Shown: positions 9,736-19,348, counted from the first letter of the stretch. The stretch is 64,000 nucleotides of DNA from Emcibacter sp. SYSU 3D8 (GCF_039655875.1 NZ_JBBYXK010000004.1:124001-188000), one strand, 5' to 3'. Program-made: numbers and translations. Notes: generated by a model from the letters alone, not told the origin.

Positions 9736-10827
9736 CTACGAGAACGAGATCGTCGGCCCGCGCCGTGCGCCGGCGCCGATCTTGGCGGCGATCTTGCTGG
9801 CGATCTCCAGATAGGCTTTCGCGTGCGGGCCGCTCGGGTCCTTGACCATGATGGGGGTGCCGGCGTCCGAGGTTTCGCGAATCGCCATGTGCAGCGGAAT
9901 TTCTCCCAGGAAGTCGACGCCCAGCGTCTCCGCCTCGGCGCGGGCGCCGCCATGGCCGAAGATGTGGGATTCGTGGCCGCATTCCGGGCACACGAACGTG
10001 CTCATGTTCTCGATGATGCCCAGGGTCGGCACCTTCACCTTCTCGAACATGGCGAGGCCGCGGCGGGCGTCGAGCAGCGCCAGGTCCTGCGGCGTCGAGA
10101 CGATCACCGCGCCGGTCAGCGGCACCCGCTGCGCGATGGTCAACTGGGCGTCGCCGGTGCCCGGCGGCAGGTCGAGGACCAGCACGTCGAGTTCGCCCCA
10201 GGCCACGTCGCCCAGCATCTGGCTGATGGCGCTGACCACCATGGGGCCGCGCCAGATCATCGCCGTCTGCTCGTCGACCATGAACCCCATGGACATGCAT
10301 TTGATGCCGTAATTCTCCATCGGCAGCAGCACCTTGCCGTCGGTCTTCGGCTTGCCTGAAAGCCCCATCAGGCGGGGCACCGACGGGCCGTAGATGTCGG
10401 TGTCGAGCAGGCCCACCTTCAGGCCCAGCGCCTTCAGGCCCAGCGCCAGGTTGACCGCGGTGGTCGACTTGCCGACGCCGCCCTTGCCGCTGGCCACGGC
10501 GACGATGGCCTTTACCTTGCCGATGCCGTCGCCCTTTTGCGGCGCATCGAGCGGCGCGGGCTTCTGACGTTCTTCGCCGCGCTCGGCGGTCAGCACGGCG
10601 GTGACGCCGGTCACACCCGGCAGGGCGGCAACGGCCTTCTCGGTGGCCTGGCGCAGCGGTTCCTTCTCGGGTCCTTCGCCCGGCCGGACCGCGAGCGCGA
10701 AGCGCACCCGGCCGTCCTGGACATGGATGCCCTGGATCCTGCCGTCGCTGACCACGTCGCGGCCGCTGGCCGGATCGACCACGCTGGACAAGGCCTTGAT
10801 GATGTCGGAATCGCTGACGTTGGGCAT
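9736..10827 (-). CDS. mrp: Mrp/ApbC Fe-S cluster carrier ATPase
   Basis: A 363-residue P-loop ATPase of the Mrp/NBP35 family, which carries and inserts Fe-S clusters. An N-terminal DUF59-like domain (about 1-85) precedes the ATPase core. The deviant Walker A GKGGVGKST and the cluster-binding CPEC in MSTFVCPECGHESHIFGHGG are present. ATG at 10827 is chosen for the GGAGAG about 8 bases upstream; the frame stays open further up but that extension has no family character. It is divergent from hflK and convergent with folA. Confidence 0.94.
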   Translation of the reverse strand: MPNVSDSDIIKALSSVVDPASGRDVVSDGRIQGIHVQDGRVRFALAVRPGEGPEKEPLRQATEKAVAALPGVTGVTAVLTAERGEERQKPAPLDAPQKGDGIGKVKAIVAVASGKGGVGKSTTAVNLALGLKALGLKVGLLDTDIYGPSVPRLMGLSGKPKTDGKVLLPMENYGIKCMSMGFMVDEQTAMIWRGPMVVSAISQMLGDVAWGELDVLVLDLPPGTGDAQLTIAQRVPLTGAVIVSTPQDLALLDARRGLAMFEKVKVPTLGIIENMSTFVCPECGHESHIFGHGGARAEAETLGVDFLGEIPLHMAIRETSDAGTPIMVKDPSGPHAKAYLEIASKIAAKIGAGARRGPTISFS

Positions 10828-10980
10828 GCTTGGCTCTCTCCGGAAAGGCCGTCTGATATAGAACGTTGGGAACAAGTTGATAAGAGGTTCTGGTCTACCG
10901 AGGCACCCTTCCTATATAGAGGGGCATCACGCGTCCCCGGTTTGCAGGGGACCAACCACCTGACAAAGGACAATCCGCCG

Positions 10981-12090
10981 ATGCCTTGGCAGAACAATTC
11001 CGGTGGCGGCAATGGCGGCAGGGGGCCCTGGGGCCAGGGGCCGCGCCCGACCGGACCGACGCCTCCCAATCTCGATGAACTGCTTCGGCGCGGACAGGAC
11101 CGCATGAAGACGCTGTTTCCAGGCGGCGGCGGCAGTTTCGGCGGCGCGCGGGGCATTGCCATCGGCCTTGGCCTGCTGTTCGTGTTCTGGATTTTCAGCG
11201 GTTCCTACCTCATCAAACCGGGCCAGCAGGGCACGGTATTGATTTTCGGCGCCTGGGACGGGGTTCCCAAGGGCGAAGGTTGGCACTGGGCGCCGCCCGC
11301 ACCCATCGGCAAAGTGATCAAGCTGCGCGTGCAGGAAGTGCGGCGGCTGGAGATCGGTTTCGCCTCGTCTCCCGCGGTGCGCGGCGCTGTGACGGAAACC
11401 AACCGGCTCACCGAAAGCCTTATGCTGACCGGCGACGAGAACATCATCGACGTCGATTTCGAGGTGTTCTGGCGCATCGACAATGCCGGCAAGTACCTGT
11501 TCAATATCCAGGATCAGGAAGATACCGTTAAGGGTGTCGCCGAGAGCGCCATGCGCGAAGTCATCGGCCAACGCCCGCTTGAATCCGCGCTGACCAAGGG
11601 GCGGCTCGAAGTGGAGCAGGAAACCCAGGAGTTGATGCAGCAGACGCTGACCTCCTACGACGCCGGCGTGCTGATCACCGACGTGAAGCTTCGCAAGGCC
11701 GACACGCCCGCCGAGGTCATCGACGATTTCCGCGACGTGCAGGCCGCCGGCGCCGACCGGGAGGCCAAGATCAACGAGGCCCAGAAATACCGGGCGGAGG
11801 TGATCCCCGCCGCACGCGGCCAGGCGGCCCAGATCGTCCAGCAGGCCGAAGCCTACAAGGCCGAGGTCGTGGCCCGGTCGCAGGGTGAGGCGGCGCGTTT
11901 TACCTCGGTGTACGACGAGTATCGTCAGTCTTCCGATGTCACCAAGAAGCGGATGTATATCGAGACCATGGAGCAGGTTCTGCGCAACGTGAACAAGGTC
12001 ATCATCGACAACAAGGGCGGCGTGGTGCCCTACCTGCCGCTGCCTGAAGTCCAGAAACGCCAGACGCCGACGACGGGGACGCCGCAATGA
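10981..12090 (+). CDS. hflK: FtsH protease modulator HflK
   Basis: A 369-residue member of the SPFH/band-7 family. It has a Gly/Pro/Asn-rich cytoplasmic N-terminus (about 1-55), one membrane helix (about 60-80) beginning IAIGLGLLFVFWIFSG, then the band-7 domain and a coiled coil with alternating Ala, Glu and Gln (REAKINEAQKYRAEVIPAARG). HflK and HflC form a large periplasmic cage around the membrane protease FtsH. ATG at 10981 gives the family-typical MPWQNN opening; an upstream frame extension overlaps the divergent mrp and is rejected. The stop overlaps hflC by ATGA. Confidence 0.96.
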   Translation: MPWQNNSGGGNGGRGPWGQGPRPTGPTPPNLDELLRRGQDRMKTLFPGGGGSFGGARGIAIGLGLLFVFWIFSGSYLIKPGQQGTVLIFGAWDGVPKGEGWHWAPPAPIGKVIKLRVQEVRRLEIGFASSPAVRGAVTETNRLTESLMLTGDENIIDVDFEVFWRIDNAGKYLFNIQDQEDTVKGVAESAMREVIGQRPLESALTKGRLEVEQETQELMQQTLTSYDAGVLITDVKLRKADTPAEVIDDFRDVQAAGADREAKINEAQKYRAEVIPAARGQAAQIVQQAEAYKAEVVARSQGEAARFTSVYDEYRQSSDVTKKRMYIETMEQVLRNVNKVIIDNKGGVVPYLPLPEVQKRQTPTTGTPQ

Positions 12091-12956
12091 ACCGGAAATG
12101 GGCTGTACCGGCCATCGTAGCGGGTGGCGTTATCCTCTTCCTGGTGTTCACGTCGGTGTACACCGTCAGCGTCACCCAGCAGGCCATCGTGCTGCGGCTC
12201 TCGAGCTTTAACCGTGCTGTCCAGGAACCGGGCCTGCATCTGAAGGTGCCGCTGATCGAGGACGTGATCTACACGGACAAGCGCATCCTGGCGCTCGATT
12301 TGCCGCCGCAGGAAGTCATCGCCTCCGACGAGAAACGGCTTGTGGTCGATGCCATGGTCCGCTTCAAGATTCAGGATCCGCTGCAGTTCTACAAGACGGT
12401 GCAGGGCGACGAGAGCACGGCACGTGCCCGCATCACCACCACGGTGGTGTCCAATCTGCGGCGCGTCCTTGGCAGCGAGGCGTTCAGCACCTTGCTGACC
12501 GGTCAGCGCAGCGAACTGATGAACCGGATTCGCGATCTGGTCGGCGAGGATGCCAAGCGGCTTGGCGTTGACATCGTCGATGTCCGGCTCAAGCGTGCCG
12601 ATCTGCCGCCCGAGATCAGCGCGGCAATCTACTCGCGCATGCAGAAGGAATATAATCAGCAGGCTGCCGGACGGCGCGCCAGCGGTCTCGAAGAAGCCCA
12701 GCGCATCCGCGCCGACGCGGATCGAGAAAAGGCCGTGATCGTCGCCGAAGCCAACAAGCAGTCCCAGATCCTGCGCGGTGAAGGCGACGGCGAAGCGGTG
12801 AAGATTTTCGCGCAGTCGTTCGGCAAGGATGTGAACTTCTTCGAGTTCTACCGCTCCATGCAGGCGTATCGCGACACCGTCGGGAAGGAAGACACGATAA
12901 TCCTTTCGCCCGACAGCGAGTTCTTCAAGTATTTCCGCGACGTCAATCCCCGCTAG
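12087..12956 (+). CDS. hflC: FtsH protease modulator HflC
   Basis: A 289-residue SPFH-family partner of HflK. An N-terminal membrane helix (about 6-25) is followed by the band-7 domain, including FNRAVQEPGLHLKVPLIEDV and the family motif DVRLKRADLPPEIS, then a coiled-coil tail. It is translationally coupled to hflK by a 4-base overlap. A DUF2065 gene and degP follow, the usual alphaproteobacterial membrane protein quality-control cluster. Confidence 0.97.
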   Translation: MNRKWAVPAIVAGGVILFLVFTSVYTVSVTQQAIVLRLSSFNRAVQEPGLHLKVPLIEDVIYTDKRILALDLPPQEVIASDEKRLVVDAMVRFKIQDPLQFYKTVQGDESTARARITTTVVSNLRRVLGSEAFSTLLTGQRSELMNRIRDLVGEDAKRLGVDIVDVRLKRADLPPEISAAIYSRMQKEYNQQAAGRRASGLEEAQRIRADADREKAVIVAEANKQSQILRGEGDGEAVKIFAQSFGKDVNFFEFYRSMQAYRDTVGKEDTIILSPDSEFFKYFRDVNPR

Positions 12957-12965
12957 CGCGGTCTG

Positions 12966-13154
12966 ATGTTCCAGGACCTCTGGGTTGCGGTCGGCCTGAT
13001 GCTGGTGCTGGAGGGTATCCTCTACGCGCTTGCGCCGGGCGCCATGCGGCGGATGCTCGAGACGGCGCTGCGCCAGCCCGAGCAGACCATCCGCATGACA
13101 GGCCTCGCCGCAGCCGTGGTCGGACTGGTTGTCGTGCTGGTGGCGCGCAGCTAA
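12966..13154 (+). CDS. DUF2065 (YjeT-like) small membrane protein
   Basis: A 62-residue protein with two membrane helices around a short basic loop: LWVAVGLMLVLEGILYALAP, then RRMLETALRQPEQTIR, then GLAAAVVGLVVVLVA. It fits DUF2065, found next to hflKC in many proteobacteria. It starts 9 bases after the hflC stop and is probably co-transcribed. Function is unknown; a link to HflKC-FtsH is inferred only from conserved position. Confidence 0.85.
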   Translation: MFQDLWVAVGLMLVLEGILYALAPGAMRRMLETALRQPEQTIRMTGLAAAVVGLVVVLVARS

Positions 13155-13190
13155 TGTGCAGGTCCATTCGGCGTCCTCGGAACGCCGTTT

Positions 13191-13218
13191 CTTGAAAGCG
13201 CCGGCCATGGCGCTTAAT
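13191..13218 (+). promoter_or_regulatory. possible RpoH-type promoter for degP
   Basis: CTTGAAA at 13191-13197 and CTTAAT at 13213-13218 are 15 bases apart. The CTTGAAA box is the heat-shock sigma-32 -35 consensus, and degP genes in alphaproteobacteria are often in that regulon. The -10 box is only a partial match, so confidence is limited. Confidence 0.4.
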
Positions 13219-13314
13219 TTCTCCCTTGCCCCCCGACCGGCGGGCGCAGCTCGGCGGAGGCCAATGCCCGTTGAGGTTCCCCTCTCGCCAGGTCCACTGA
13301 TAAGGAGCGGCTTA

Positions 13315-14817
13315 GTGAGCCTAGCAGACCATATGCCGGACGTTCGGTTCCGGAATACCAGCATGTTCAAGGGAATTCAGATCGCGGCTATCGCCGTGTT
13401 CATGGCAGCCGCGCCGGCTGCCGCCAAGCCGGCGCCCGACGGTTTCGCCGATCTCGTCGAGCAGGTGATGCCCTCGGTTGTCAACATCTCGACCACCCAG
13501 GAAGTGGGCGGCACCAACGCCGCCGAAAGCGATGACGGCAGCGAGCAGCAATTGCCGCCGGGCATCCCCGACTTTTTCCGGGAGTTCTTCGAGAATCGAA
13601 AAATTCCTCCGCAGGAGGCCCACGCCATGGGCTCGGGCTTCATCATCGACGCCTCGGGACTGGTCATCACCAACAACCATGTGGTCGACAACGCCGACAA
13701 GGTCGTGGTGATCCTCAACGATGGCACCGAGATGGATGCCGAAGTGCTCGGGCGTGACCGGCGTACCGACATCGCGGTGCTCAAGGTCAAGCCGGTCAAG
13801 CCGTTGCAGGCGGTCCAGTTCGGCGATTCCGACGCGTTGCGGGTCGGCGAATGGGTGATCGCGGTCGGCAACCCCTATGGTCTTGGCGGCACCGTCACCT
13901 CGGGCATCGTCTCGGCCATCGACCGTGACATCAATGCCGGTCCCTATGACGATTTCATCCAGACCGACGCGGCCATCAACCAGGGCAATTCGGGAGGCCC
14001 GCTGTTCACCATGGACGGCAAGGTGATCGGCGTGAACAGCGTCATCTATTCCCGTACCGGCGGCAATGTGGGCATCGGCTTCTCGATCCCGGCGCGGCTG
14101 GTGCAGCGCGTCGTGGAAGACCTGCGCAAGCATGGCCAGGTGCAGCGTGGCTGGCTTGGCGTCGGCATCCAGCAGGTCGATCAGGCCATTGCCGACAGCA
14201 TCGGCATGAAGACGCCCAAGGGCGCGATGGTCACCAATGTTGTCGAGGGCGACCCGGCCGACAAGGCAGGCGTCAAGAGCGGCGACGTGATTGTCGAATT
14301 CGATGGCAAGGAGATCGCCGATACCCGCGCCCTGTTGCGTGCGGTGGCCGATGCCGAGGCGGGCCGCAAGACGCAGCTCGTCGTCTGGCGCGACGGCGCG
14401 AAGAAGGCGCTTGCCGTCCAGGTTGGCCAGATGAAGGCCGATGAAGAGGCGCCAGTCGCCGACGTGCCGGGCCAGAAAAGCACCACGCCTGCCGTCTCCG
14501 GCACGGTCGATGCCCTGGGCCTGACCATGGCGGCCATCAACGACGAGACCCGCAAGCAGATGCAGCTTCCGGAGAAGGCGACCGGCGTGGTCGTCACCAA
14601 GGTCGACCGGATGAGCGAGGCGGCGCAAAAGGATATCAAGCGCGGCGATATCATTGCCCGGATCGGTGACAGGGAGATCAAGACTCCGGCCGAAGCGAAG
14701 GCGGCGATCGATGCCGGCAAGAAGTCCGGTCGCACCACCATCCTGTTGCGGGTCCGCCGCGGCGATAACTTCCTGTTCGTCGCCCTCAAGGCGAATCCGG
14801 ACAAGGACAAGAAGTAG
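13315..14817 (+). CDS. degP: periplasmic Do-family serine protease DegP
   Basis: A 500-residue HtrA protease/chaperone. The N-terminal export signal ends near residue 38 (MAAAPAAAKPAP). The triad is His122 (TNNHVVDN), Asp152 (RRTDIAVL) and Ser226 (NQGNSGGPL). Two PDZ domains follow, at about 290-375 and 405-495. The start chosen is GTG at 13315, because AAGGAG at 13302-13307 is ideally spaced; ATG at 13363 would also give a good signal peptide. The gene follows hflKC-DUF2065 and has its own tentative heat-shock promoter. It degrades or refolds misfolded envelope proteins. Confidence 0.96.
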   Translation: MSLADHMPDVRFRNTSMFKGIQIAAIAVFMAAAPAAAKPAPDGFADLVEQVMPSVVNISTTQEVGGTNAAESDDGSEQQLPPGIPDFFREFFENRKIPPQEAHAMGSGFIIDASGLVITNNHVVDNADKVVVILNDGTEMDAEVLGRDRRTDIAVLKVKPVKPLQAVQFGDSDALRVGEWVIAVGNPYGLGGTVTSGIVSAIDRDINAGPYDDFIQTDAAINQGNSGGPLFTMDGKVIGVNSVIYSRTGGNVGIGFSIPARLVQRVVEDLRKHGQVQRGWLGVGIQQVDQAIADSIGMKTPKGAMVTNVVEGDPADKAGVKSGDVIVEFDGKEIADTRALLRAVADAEAGRKTQLVVWRDGAKKALAVQVGQMKADEEAPVADVPGQKSTTPAVSGTVDALGLTMAAINDETRKQMQLPEKATGVVVTKVDRMSEAAQKDIKRGDIIARIGDREIKTPAEAKAAIDAGKKSGRTTILLRVRRGDNFLFVALKANPDKDKK

Positions 14818-14853
14818 GGAAGCGCCGCGAGGCGCAATCCTGACGGCAGTCGA

Positions 14854-14886
14854 GGGCGGTCCGGTGACGGGCCGCCCTTGCTGTTT
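14854..14886 (+). terminator. rho-independent terminator after degP
   Basis: GGGCGGTCC pairs with GGGCCGCCC around a GGTGAC loop (14854-14877), with one T-G wobble, and is followed by TTGCTGTTT. It lies 37 bases past the degP stop and just before the end of the convergent autotransporter gene. Confidence 0.75.
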
Positions 14887-14895
14887 CAGCCTGGG

Positions 14896-17256
14896 CTAGA
14901 AGCGCATGTCCGCATGCAGCATCAGCAGCAGCGCGTCGGCCGCCGTGGCGAAGTGGTTGGGGTTCATGCGGTAGATCAGGTTGGTCTGCACGCTGAACGG
15001 ACCGCCGTTCCAGAAGCCGTGGCTCAGTTCCAGGTCGATTTCGCGTCCGGTCGGCGCCAGGTTCAGGCTGCGGCTGTCATAGAGGATGCTGTCGTTGATG
15101 AAATCGCGGCCGGTCGCCACGTCCAGTGTGGCGCGCCCGCTTTCGACCCGCAGCGGCTGGGAGATCGCGAAGCCCAGCATGTGCCCGGCAAGCGGCGTCT
15201 GCCAGACCGCGCCGACGCTGTAGGACGAGGTCTCGATCCCGGAATAGGAATGCAGCAGCGCGCTGCCGTGCTCCGACACGCCGGTCCAGCCCCGGCTGGC
15301 GTTGGCCACCAGTGTCAGCGTGCCCAGCCGGTAGGCGGCGCTGAGGGTTACGAAGCGGGTGGTGGCGCCCTCGATGCCGTCGAAAGCGCCGGTGGCGACG
15401 GTGTCGAGCATGCTGCCGCGCTCGCGCAGGGTGCCGAGCTGGGCGCCCAGGACGAGGCTGTCGCCGACGGCGCGATTGACCTGCACGGCCGCCATCTCGC
15501 GGCTGATCCGCTCGGCGCCGTCGAACGGTTCAAGATGCGACGCGGCGGCGGCGAAGCCGATGGTGGTGCGGGGATCGATCTGGTGCAGCAGGGTCAGTCC
15601 GGTGCCGTCCTGGGCGAAGCGCATATAGGCTCCGCCGCCGTCGATCGAGCGCAGCATGCCGGCCTCCGGCGCCGCATCGAAGGTGTTGGCGAAAGCCGCG
15701 CCGTGGGTGACGCCCACCGACGTGTTGGCGTCAAGCGCATGGACGAAGCTGAACGACAGGTTCTCGTAGCCGTGGTCCTGGGACAGATTGGGGAACAGCT
15801 GACGCTTGTCGAGCGCGCCCCATTCGTCGGTGAAGGACATCTGGAACGCGCCGATGCCCGGCACGAAGCCGCTGGTGCCCCGGCGATAGACGCTGCTGCG
15901 GGCGAACGAGGCCAGGTCGAAGCGGCTGTCCGGCATCCGGGTGAACCGGCCGGTCAGGTCGACCACGTAGGTCCGGTCGTATTTGTCGGTGATGATGCCC
16001 GAGCGCAGCATGGACGCAGCAGCCTGGTCGCCGACGACGGCGTCACCAAAGGCCGCGCCCAGCACCACGGTGCTGCTGCTGGCTGAAATGCCGCCGCTGA
16101 AGGTGGGCAGCGACAACGTGCCTTGGGGCGCCAACGCCGCCGCCAGATCCACCAGACCCGCGCCGTAGGTGGCGTCGATGCCGGCAATGCCAAGGTCATC
16201 GGCGGTCTCGATCAGAATCCGCACCACGTCGGCGCCGCTCAGATTCGGGAATTTTTCCAGCAGCAGGGCGGCGGCGCCGGCGATGATGGGCGCCGAAAAC
16301 GACGTGCCGCTGACGATGGTCGTCGTGCTGCCCGTATCGGTGGTGCGGACATTGTTGCCCGGCGCGACAAGGAACACGTCCTGGGTCGTGCCGGCGCGGT
16401 TGCTGAACGAGGCGATGCCGTCGCCGATGGTGCTGGCGCCGGCGATGATGCCCAGTCCCTTGGCGTCGGCGCTGGCGGCGAACCGGCTCGATGCCTCGGG
16501 AAGGGTGCCGCCATCATTGCCGGCGGCGAACACCATGATCACGCCCGCGTCGGCGGCATTCTGCAGGGCCGCCAGGAGTGAGCCGGTGGGCGCGCGGTTA
16601 CCGGCCTGGGAGAAGTTGAGCACCCTGGCGCCGTTGGCCACGGCGTAATTGATGGCTGCGGCAAGGTTGAAATCGCTGAAGCTGCAGCCTGGATTGCAGC
16701 TGCCGGGCGTGTCGGCGCGCACCATCAGCAGGGTGGCGTCGAACGCGACGCCGTGAATGCCGGCGCCGTTCCGCTCGGCGGCGATCAGGCCGGACACCTG
16801 GGTGCCGTGCATCGAGTCCGGCAGCAGCGTGTCGCGGGCGCCGACGATGTCTGCGCTCAGCGGCGACAGGTTGGCATCGAATTCGGGATGCGACGGGTCG
16901 ATGCCGCTGTCGACGACCCCGACCACGATGCCATTGCCGTCGAGGCCATCGTCATAGGCGGCGAGGGCGTTGATGCTGCCAAGCCCATAATTGAGCCGGT
17001 ACTCGTTGGTGTCGAACGCGCTGGTCGGCGTTGGCGTTGGTGTGGGCGTCGGAGTCGGCGTCGGCGTTGGAGCCGGCGTCGGCGTGGGCGTCGGTGTCGG
17101 GGCAGGTGTCGGGGTTGGTGTCGGTGTCGGGGTTGGTGTGGGCGTCGGGGTCGGGGTTGGCGGGGTACTCACGGGGCCGCCACTGCCGCCGCAGGCCACC
17201 AGCCCGGCGACCACGGGAACCATCAAACCCATACGGAACTTGCGAAATTCGATCAC
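14896..17256 (-). CDS. subtilisin-like lipoprotein autotransporter
   Basis: A 786-residue surface protease. A lipobox, GLVAC, puts the lipidated cysteine at residue 22 and is followed by GGSGG. Residues 31-78 are a Pro-Thr repeat stalk. The peptidase S8 domain (about 85-375) has Asp116 ([10 protein letters not shown]), His150 ([10 protein letters not shown]), Asn247 (FAAGN) and Ser319 (GTSFSAP). The C-terminal 280 or so residues look like an autotransporter beta-barrel and end in MRF with a terminal Phe. The layout recalls lipidated S8 autotransporters NalP and SphB1, which process other surface proteins. GTG at 17256 is preferred because GAGGGG lies upstream; ATG at 17286 or 17295 is possible. 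Confidence 0.85.
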   Translation of the reverse strand: MIEFRKFRMGLMVPVVAGLVACGGSGGPVSTPPTPTPTPTPTPTPTPTPTPAPTPTPTPTPAPTPTPTPTPTPTPTPTSAFDTNEYRLNYGLGSINALAAYDDGLDGNGIVVGVVDSGIDPSHPEFDANLSPLSADIVGARDTLLPDSMHGTQVSGLIAAERNGAGIHGVAFDATLLMVRADTPGSCNPGCSFSDFNLAAAINYAVANGARVLNFSQAGNRAPTGSLLAALQNAADAGVIMVFAAGNDGGTLPEASSRFAASADAKGLGIIAGASTIGDGIASFSNRAGTTQDVFLVAPGNNVRTTDTGSTTTIVSGTSFSAPIIAGAAALLLEKFPNLSGADVVRILIETADDLGIAGIDATYGAGLVDLAAALAPQGTLSLPTFSGGISASSSTVVLGAAFGDAVVGDQAAASMLRSGIITDKYDRTYVVDLTGRFTRMPDSRFDLASFARSSVYRRGTSGFVPGIGAFQMSFTDEWGALDKRQLFPNLSQDHGYENLSFSFVHALDANTSVGVTHGAAFANTFDAAPEAGMLRSIDGGGAYMRFAQDGTGLTLLHQIDPRTTIGFAAAASHLEPFDGAERISREMAAVQVNRAVGDSLVLGAQLGTLRERGSMLDTVATGAFDGIEGATTRFVTLSAAYRLGTLTLVANASRGWTGVSEHGSALLHSYSGIETSSYSVGAVWQTPLAGHMLGFAISQPLRVESGRATLDVATGRDFINDSILYDSRSLNLAPTGREIDLELSHGFWNGGPFSVQTNLIYRMNPNHFATAADALLLMLHADMRF
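17023..17166 (-). repeat. Pro-Thr coding hexanucleotide-type repeat
   Basis: About 48 codons alternate Pro and Thr, with two Ala interruptions, and encode a rigid stalk between the lipidation site and the protease domain of the autotransporter. Third positions vary, so the DNA repeat is imperfect. Such arrays change length easily by slippage in 6-base steps, which keeps the frame. Confidence 0.85.
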
Positions 17257-17371
17257 GGCAGCCGCCCCCTCGCGACCTGAAGACATTCCGGCCATCGTCC
17301 CCGATGGTCAGGCGCTTTGCAATGATCGCGATGCCGGATAATGTTGCCGCGACACGGAAAACGGGGAAATC

Positions 17372-17830
17372 ATGGCCAAGTCGAAATCGAAAGCGCCTGC
17401 GCTGGCGTCGAAACAGGTTCTTACGTTGGAGATCGCCAGGCTGATGGCCGAGGGCGTCGAGGACTTCGCCGCGGCCAAGGGGCTGCCGCCGCTTGGTATC
17501 GCCATCGTCGACGATGGCGGCAATCTACTGCTTTTTCATCGTCAGACCGGGGTGGTCGAGGGCGGCGCGCGCTATTCGCGGCTGAAGGCGCAGACCGCCG
17601 GCCTGCTCGGCAGTTCGACCCGGTTCATCGGCAATCTGGATTATGGCGATCCGGCGCGGCCGCTCGGTATCGGACAGGTCGAGCATTTTACCATCACGCC
17701 GGGCGGCTTCCCGGTCCGGTCGAAAGCCGGCCAGCTGCTGGGCGGCATCGGCGTCTCGGGCGCCGCCGCCGAGGACGATGAAGCCGCCGCCCAGGCCGGT
17801 ATCGAGGCCGTGAAGAAATATCTGGGGTAG
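17372..17830 (+). CDS. HbpS/GlcG-family protein (DUF336)
   Basis: A 152-residue protein with the GlcG/HbpS fold pattern: LGIAIVDDGGNLLLFHRQTG, then a central region including KAQTAGLLGSSTRF, and the C-terminal LLGGIGVSGAAAEDDEAAAQAGIEAV. Family members bind haem or cobalamin, or sit beside catabolic enzymes; the reaction, if any, is unknown. There is no signal peptide, so it is probably cytoplasmic. It is divergent from the autotransporter and 4 bases ahead of the LysE-type exporter gene. Confidence 0.88.
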   Translation: MAKSKSKAPALASKQVLTLEIARLMAEGVEDFAAAKGLPPLGIAIVDDGGNLLLFHRQTGVVEGGARYSRLKAQTAGLLGSSTRFIGNLDYGDPARPLGIGQVEHFTITPGGFPVRSKAGQLLGGIGVSGAAAEDDEAAAQAGIEAVKKYLG

Positions 17831-17834
17831 GCCT

Positions 17835-18449
17835 GTGCCGCTCGAGATCTATCTGGGATTTGCTGCGGCTACCCTGATCCTGATGCTGATCCCGGGACCT
17901 AATGTGGCGCTGATCGTCGCCAATAGCGTAGCCCATGGCGCGCGATACGGGCTGCTGACCGTGGCGGGGACCGCGTCGGCGATGGTGGTGCAACTTGTTC
18001 TGACGTTGCTCGGCACCGGTGCACTACTCGCCACGCTCGCCAGCTGGTTCGAATGTCTGCGATGGCTGGGCGTGGCCTACCTCATCTGGCTGGGGGTCAA
18101 GGCTTGGCGCGCATCCCCCGCCGATCTGGGTGGGATTACGCCGCTGCCTCGCGCGCTACGTACGATCTGGCCGCGAGGCTTCCTGGTTTCGTTGACCAAC
18201 CCCAAAACCCTGCTGTTCTACGGTGCCTTCCTGCCGCAGTTCGTGTCGCGGGAAGCGGATCCGATGGCGCAGATGCTGCTGCTGACGGCGACTTATCTTG
18301 CCATCGCGCTCTTGGTTGATAGCGGTTGGGCACTACTGGCGTCGCGGACGCATCGGCTTGTCACGGCAGGTAGCAGGCTGCGCAATCGCATCTCCGGCGG
18401 GTTTCTAATTGGAGCTGGCTTTGGGCTGGCATTGGCACGGAAACCATAA
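17835..18449 (+). CDS. LysE-family amino acid exporter
   Basis: A 204-residue inner-membrane protein with about six helices. The family motif LIPGPNVALIVANSVAHGAR lies after the first helix, and the central NPKTLLFYGAFLPQFV is typical of LysE/RhtB proteins. These export amino acids or related small molecules; the substrate here is not predictable. The start is GTG at 17835, four bases after the HbpS-type stop, so both are likely co-transcribed. A 10-bp inverted repeat follows the stop. Confidence 0.9.
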   Translation: MPLEIYLGFAAATLILMLIPGPNVALIVANSVAHGARYGLLTVAGTASAMVVQLVLTLLGTGALLATLASWFECLRWLGVAYLIWLGVKAWRASPADLGGITPLPRALRTIWPRGFLVSLTNPKTLLFYGAFLPQFVSREADPMAQMLLLTATYLAIALLVDSGWALLASRTHRLVTAGSRLRNRISGGFLIGAGFGLALARKP

Positions 18450-18488
18450 AATTCCCTCGTCATTCTAGTGCGCGTGCATGACGAGGGT
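18450..18488 (-). terminator. terminator for the phyH unit
   Basis: CCCTCGTCAT (18455-18464) and ATGACGAGGG (18479-18488) form a perfect 10-bp stem with a 14-base loop between the convergent LysE and PhyH genes. Read on the minus strand the stem is followed by AATTTTA, giving a T-run; on the plus strand there is none, so it best serves the PhyH direction. Confidence 0.75.
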
Positions 18489-18499
18489 GGTGGGGCGTC

Positions 18500-19348
18500 T
18501 CAATGATCCAGCAGTCTGAGCGGGCTGCGGCCTTCGACGAAGCCCATTGCGGCGCCCACGACCCACCAGCCGGCCAGGCGCTGCAGCACGCGGGGCATGT
18601 CGCGGACGATGTCGCGGGGCACCGCCAGATATTGGTTTTCCTGCTGCCGCAGCCAGGCGCGGCAATAGAGGATGATCACGCCGCGCCGGATGACGTTGGC
18701 GCTGACATTGGCGCCGCCGCCATGCCACAGGGCGCCGGTCCACAGCATCACCGATCCTGCCGGCATCTCCACATTGATCGCCCTGGCTGCCGGTTCCGCC
18801 AGCGCCGCGGGCGCGTGCGAGCCGGGGACCACCAGGGTGCCGCCATTCTCGGCGGTGAAGTCGTCCAGCGCCCAGATGGTCGACACCGAAAGCGGCGCGT
18901 GCGGGTCGGGCAGATTGTAGAAGCCGTCGTCCCGGTGCAGCGTCTGCGCGGGCTGTCCCGGATGCAGTGTAGCGGCCGTCAGGCTCGACAGCTGGATCTG
19001 GTCCTCCATATGCGCCTCGCAGATGGCGACCACGTCCGGATGCGCGGCCAGCGGCCAGACCGCGCGGGACTTGCCCAGCAGGCCATAGGGGCGCTGGGTC
19101 TTCTCGCCCAGGAAGGCGCTGCGGGCAAAGCCGGTGCCGTTGTTGACATCGTCGAGGCCGGACCGGATCGCGTCCAGCTGCTCCGGCGTCAGGGCATCGG
19201 GGATGACCACATAGCCCTGCTCGGCCAGTTGCCTGATCTGCGGCGCCAGCCGCTCGCGGTCTTCGGGGCGCGAGATGCGGTCGCCATATTCGGCGTCCTG
19301 GACGGATTTGCCGAACGGATCGCGCCCGTAATCGCCGTCAGCCCGCAT
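18500..19348 (-). CDS. phytanoyl-CoA dioxygenase family protein
   Basis: A 282-residue Fe(II)/2-oxoglutarate-dependent oxygenase of the PhyH type. The iron ligands are probably the His and Asp of TLHRDDGFYN and the distal His of ALWHGGGANVS. LAEQGYVVIPDALTPEQLDAIR is the characteristic opening of the fold. ATG at 19348 is chosen; the open frame above it overlaps the EthD gene and is low-complexity. Its start overlaps the EthD stop by 11 bases, so the two are one unit, divergent from the Rieske oxygenase. It probably hydroxylates an organic substrate of a degradation pathway. Confidence 0.9.
   Translation of the reverse strand: MRADGDYGRDPFGKSVQDAEYGDRISRPEDRERLAPQIRQLAEQGYVVIPDALTPEQLDAIRSGLDDVNNGTGFARSAFLGEKTQRPYGLLGKSRAVWPLAAHPDVVAICEAHMEDQIQLSSLTAATLHPGQPAQTLHRDDGFYNLPDPHAPLSVSTIWALDDFTAENGGTLVVPGSHAPAALAEPAARAINVEMPAGSVMLWTGALWHGGGANVSANVIRRGVIILYCRAWLRQQENQYLAVPRDIVRDMPRVLQRLAGWWVVGAAMGFVEGRSPLRLLDH

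Noticed and set aside
17023-17166. CRISPR or minisatellite array
   Set aside because: The repeat is a Pro-Thr coding stretch inside a protein frame; no spacers or palindromic repeats are present.
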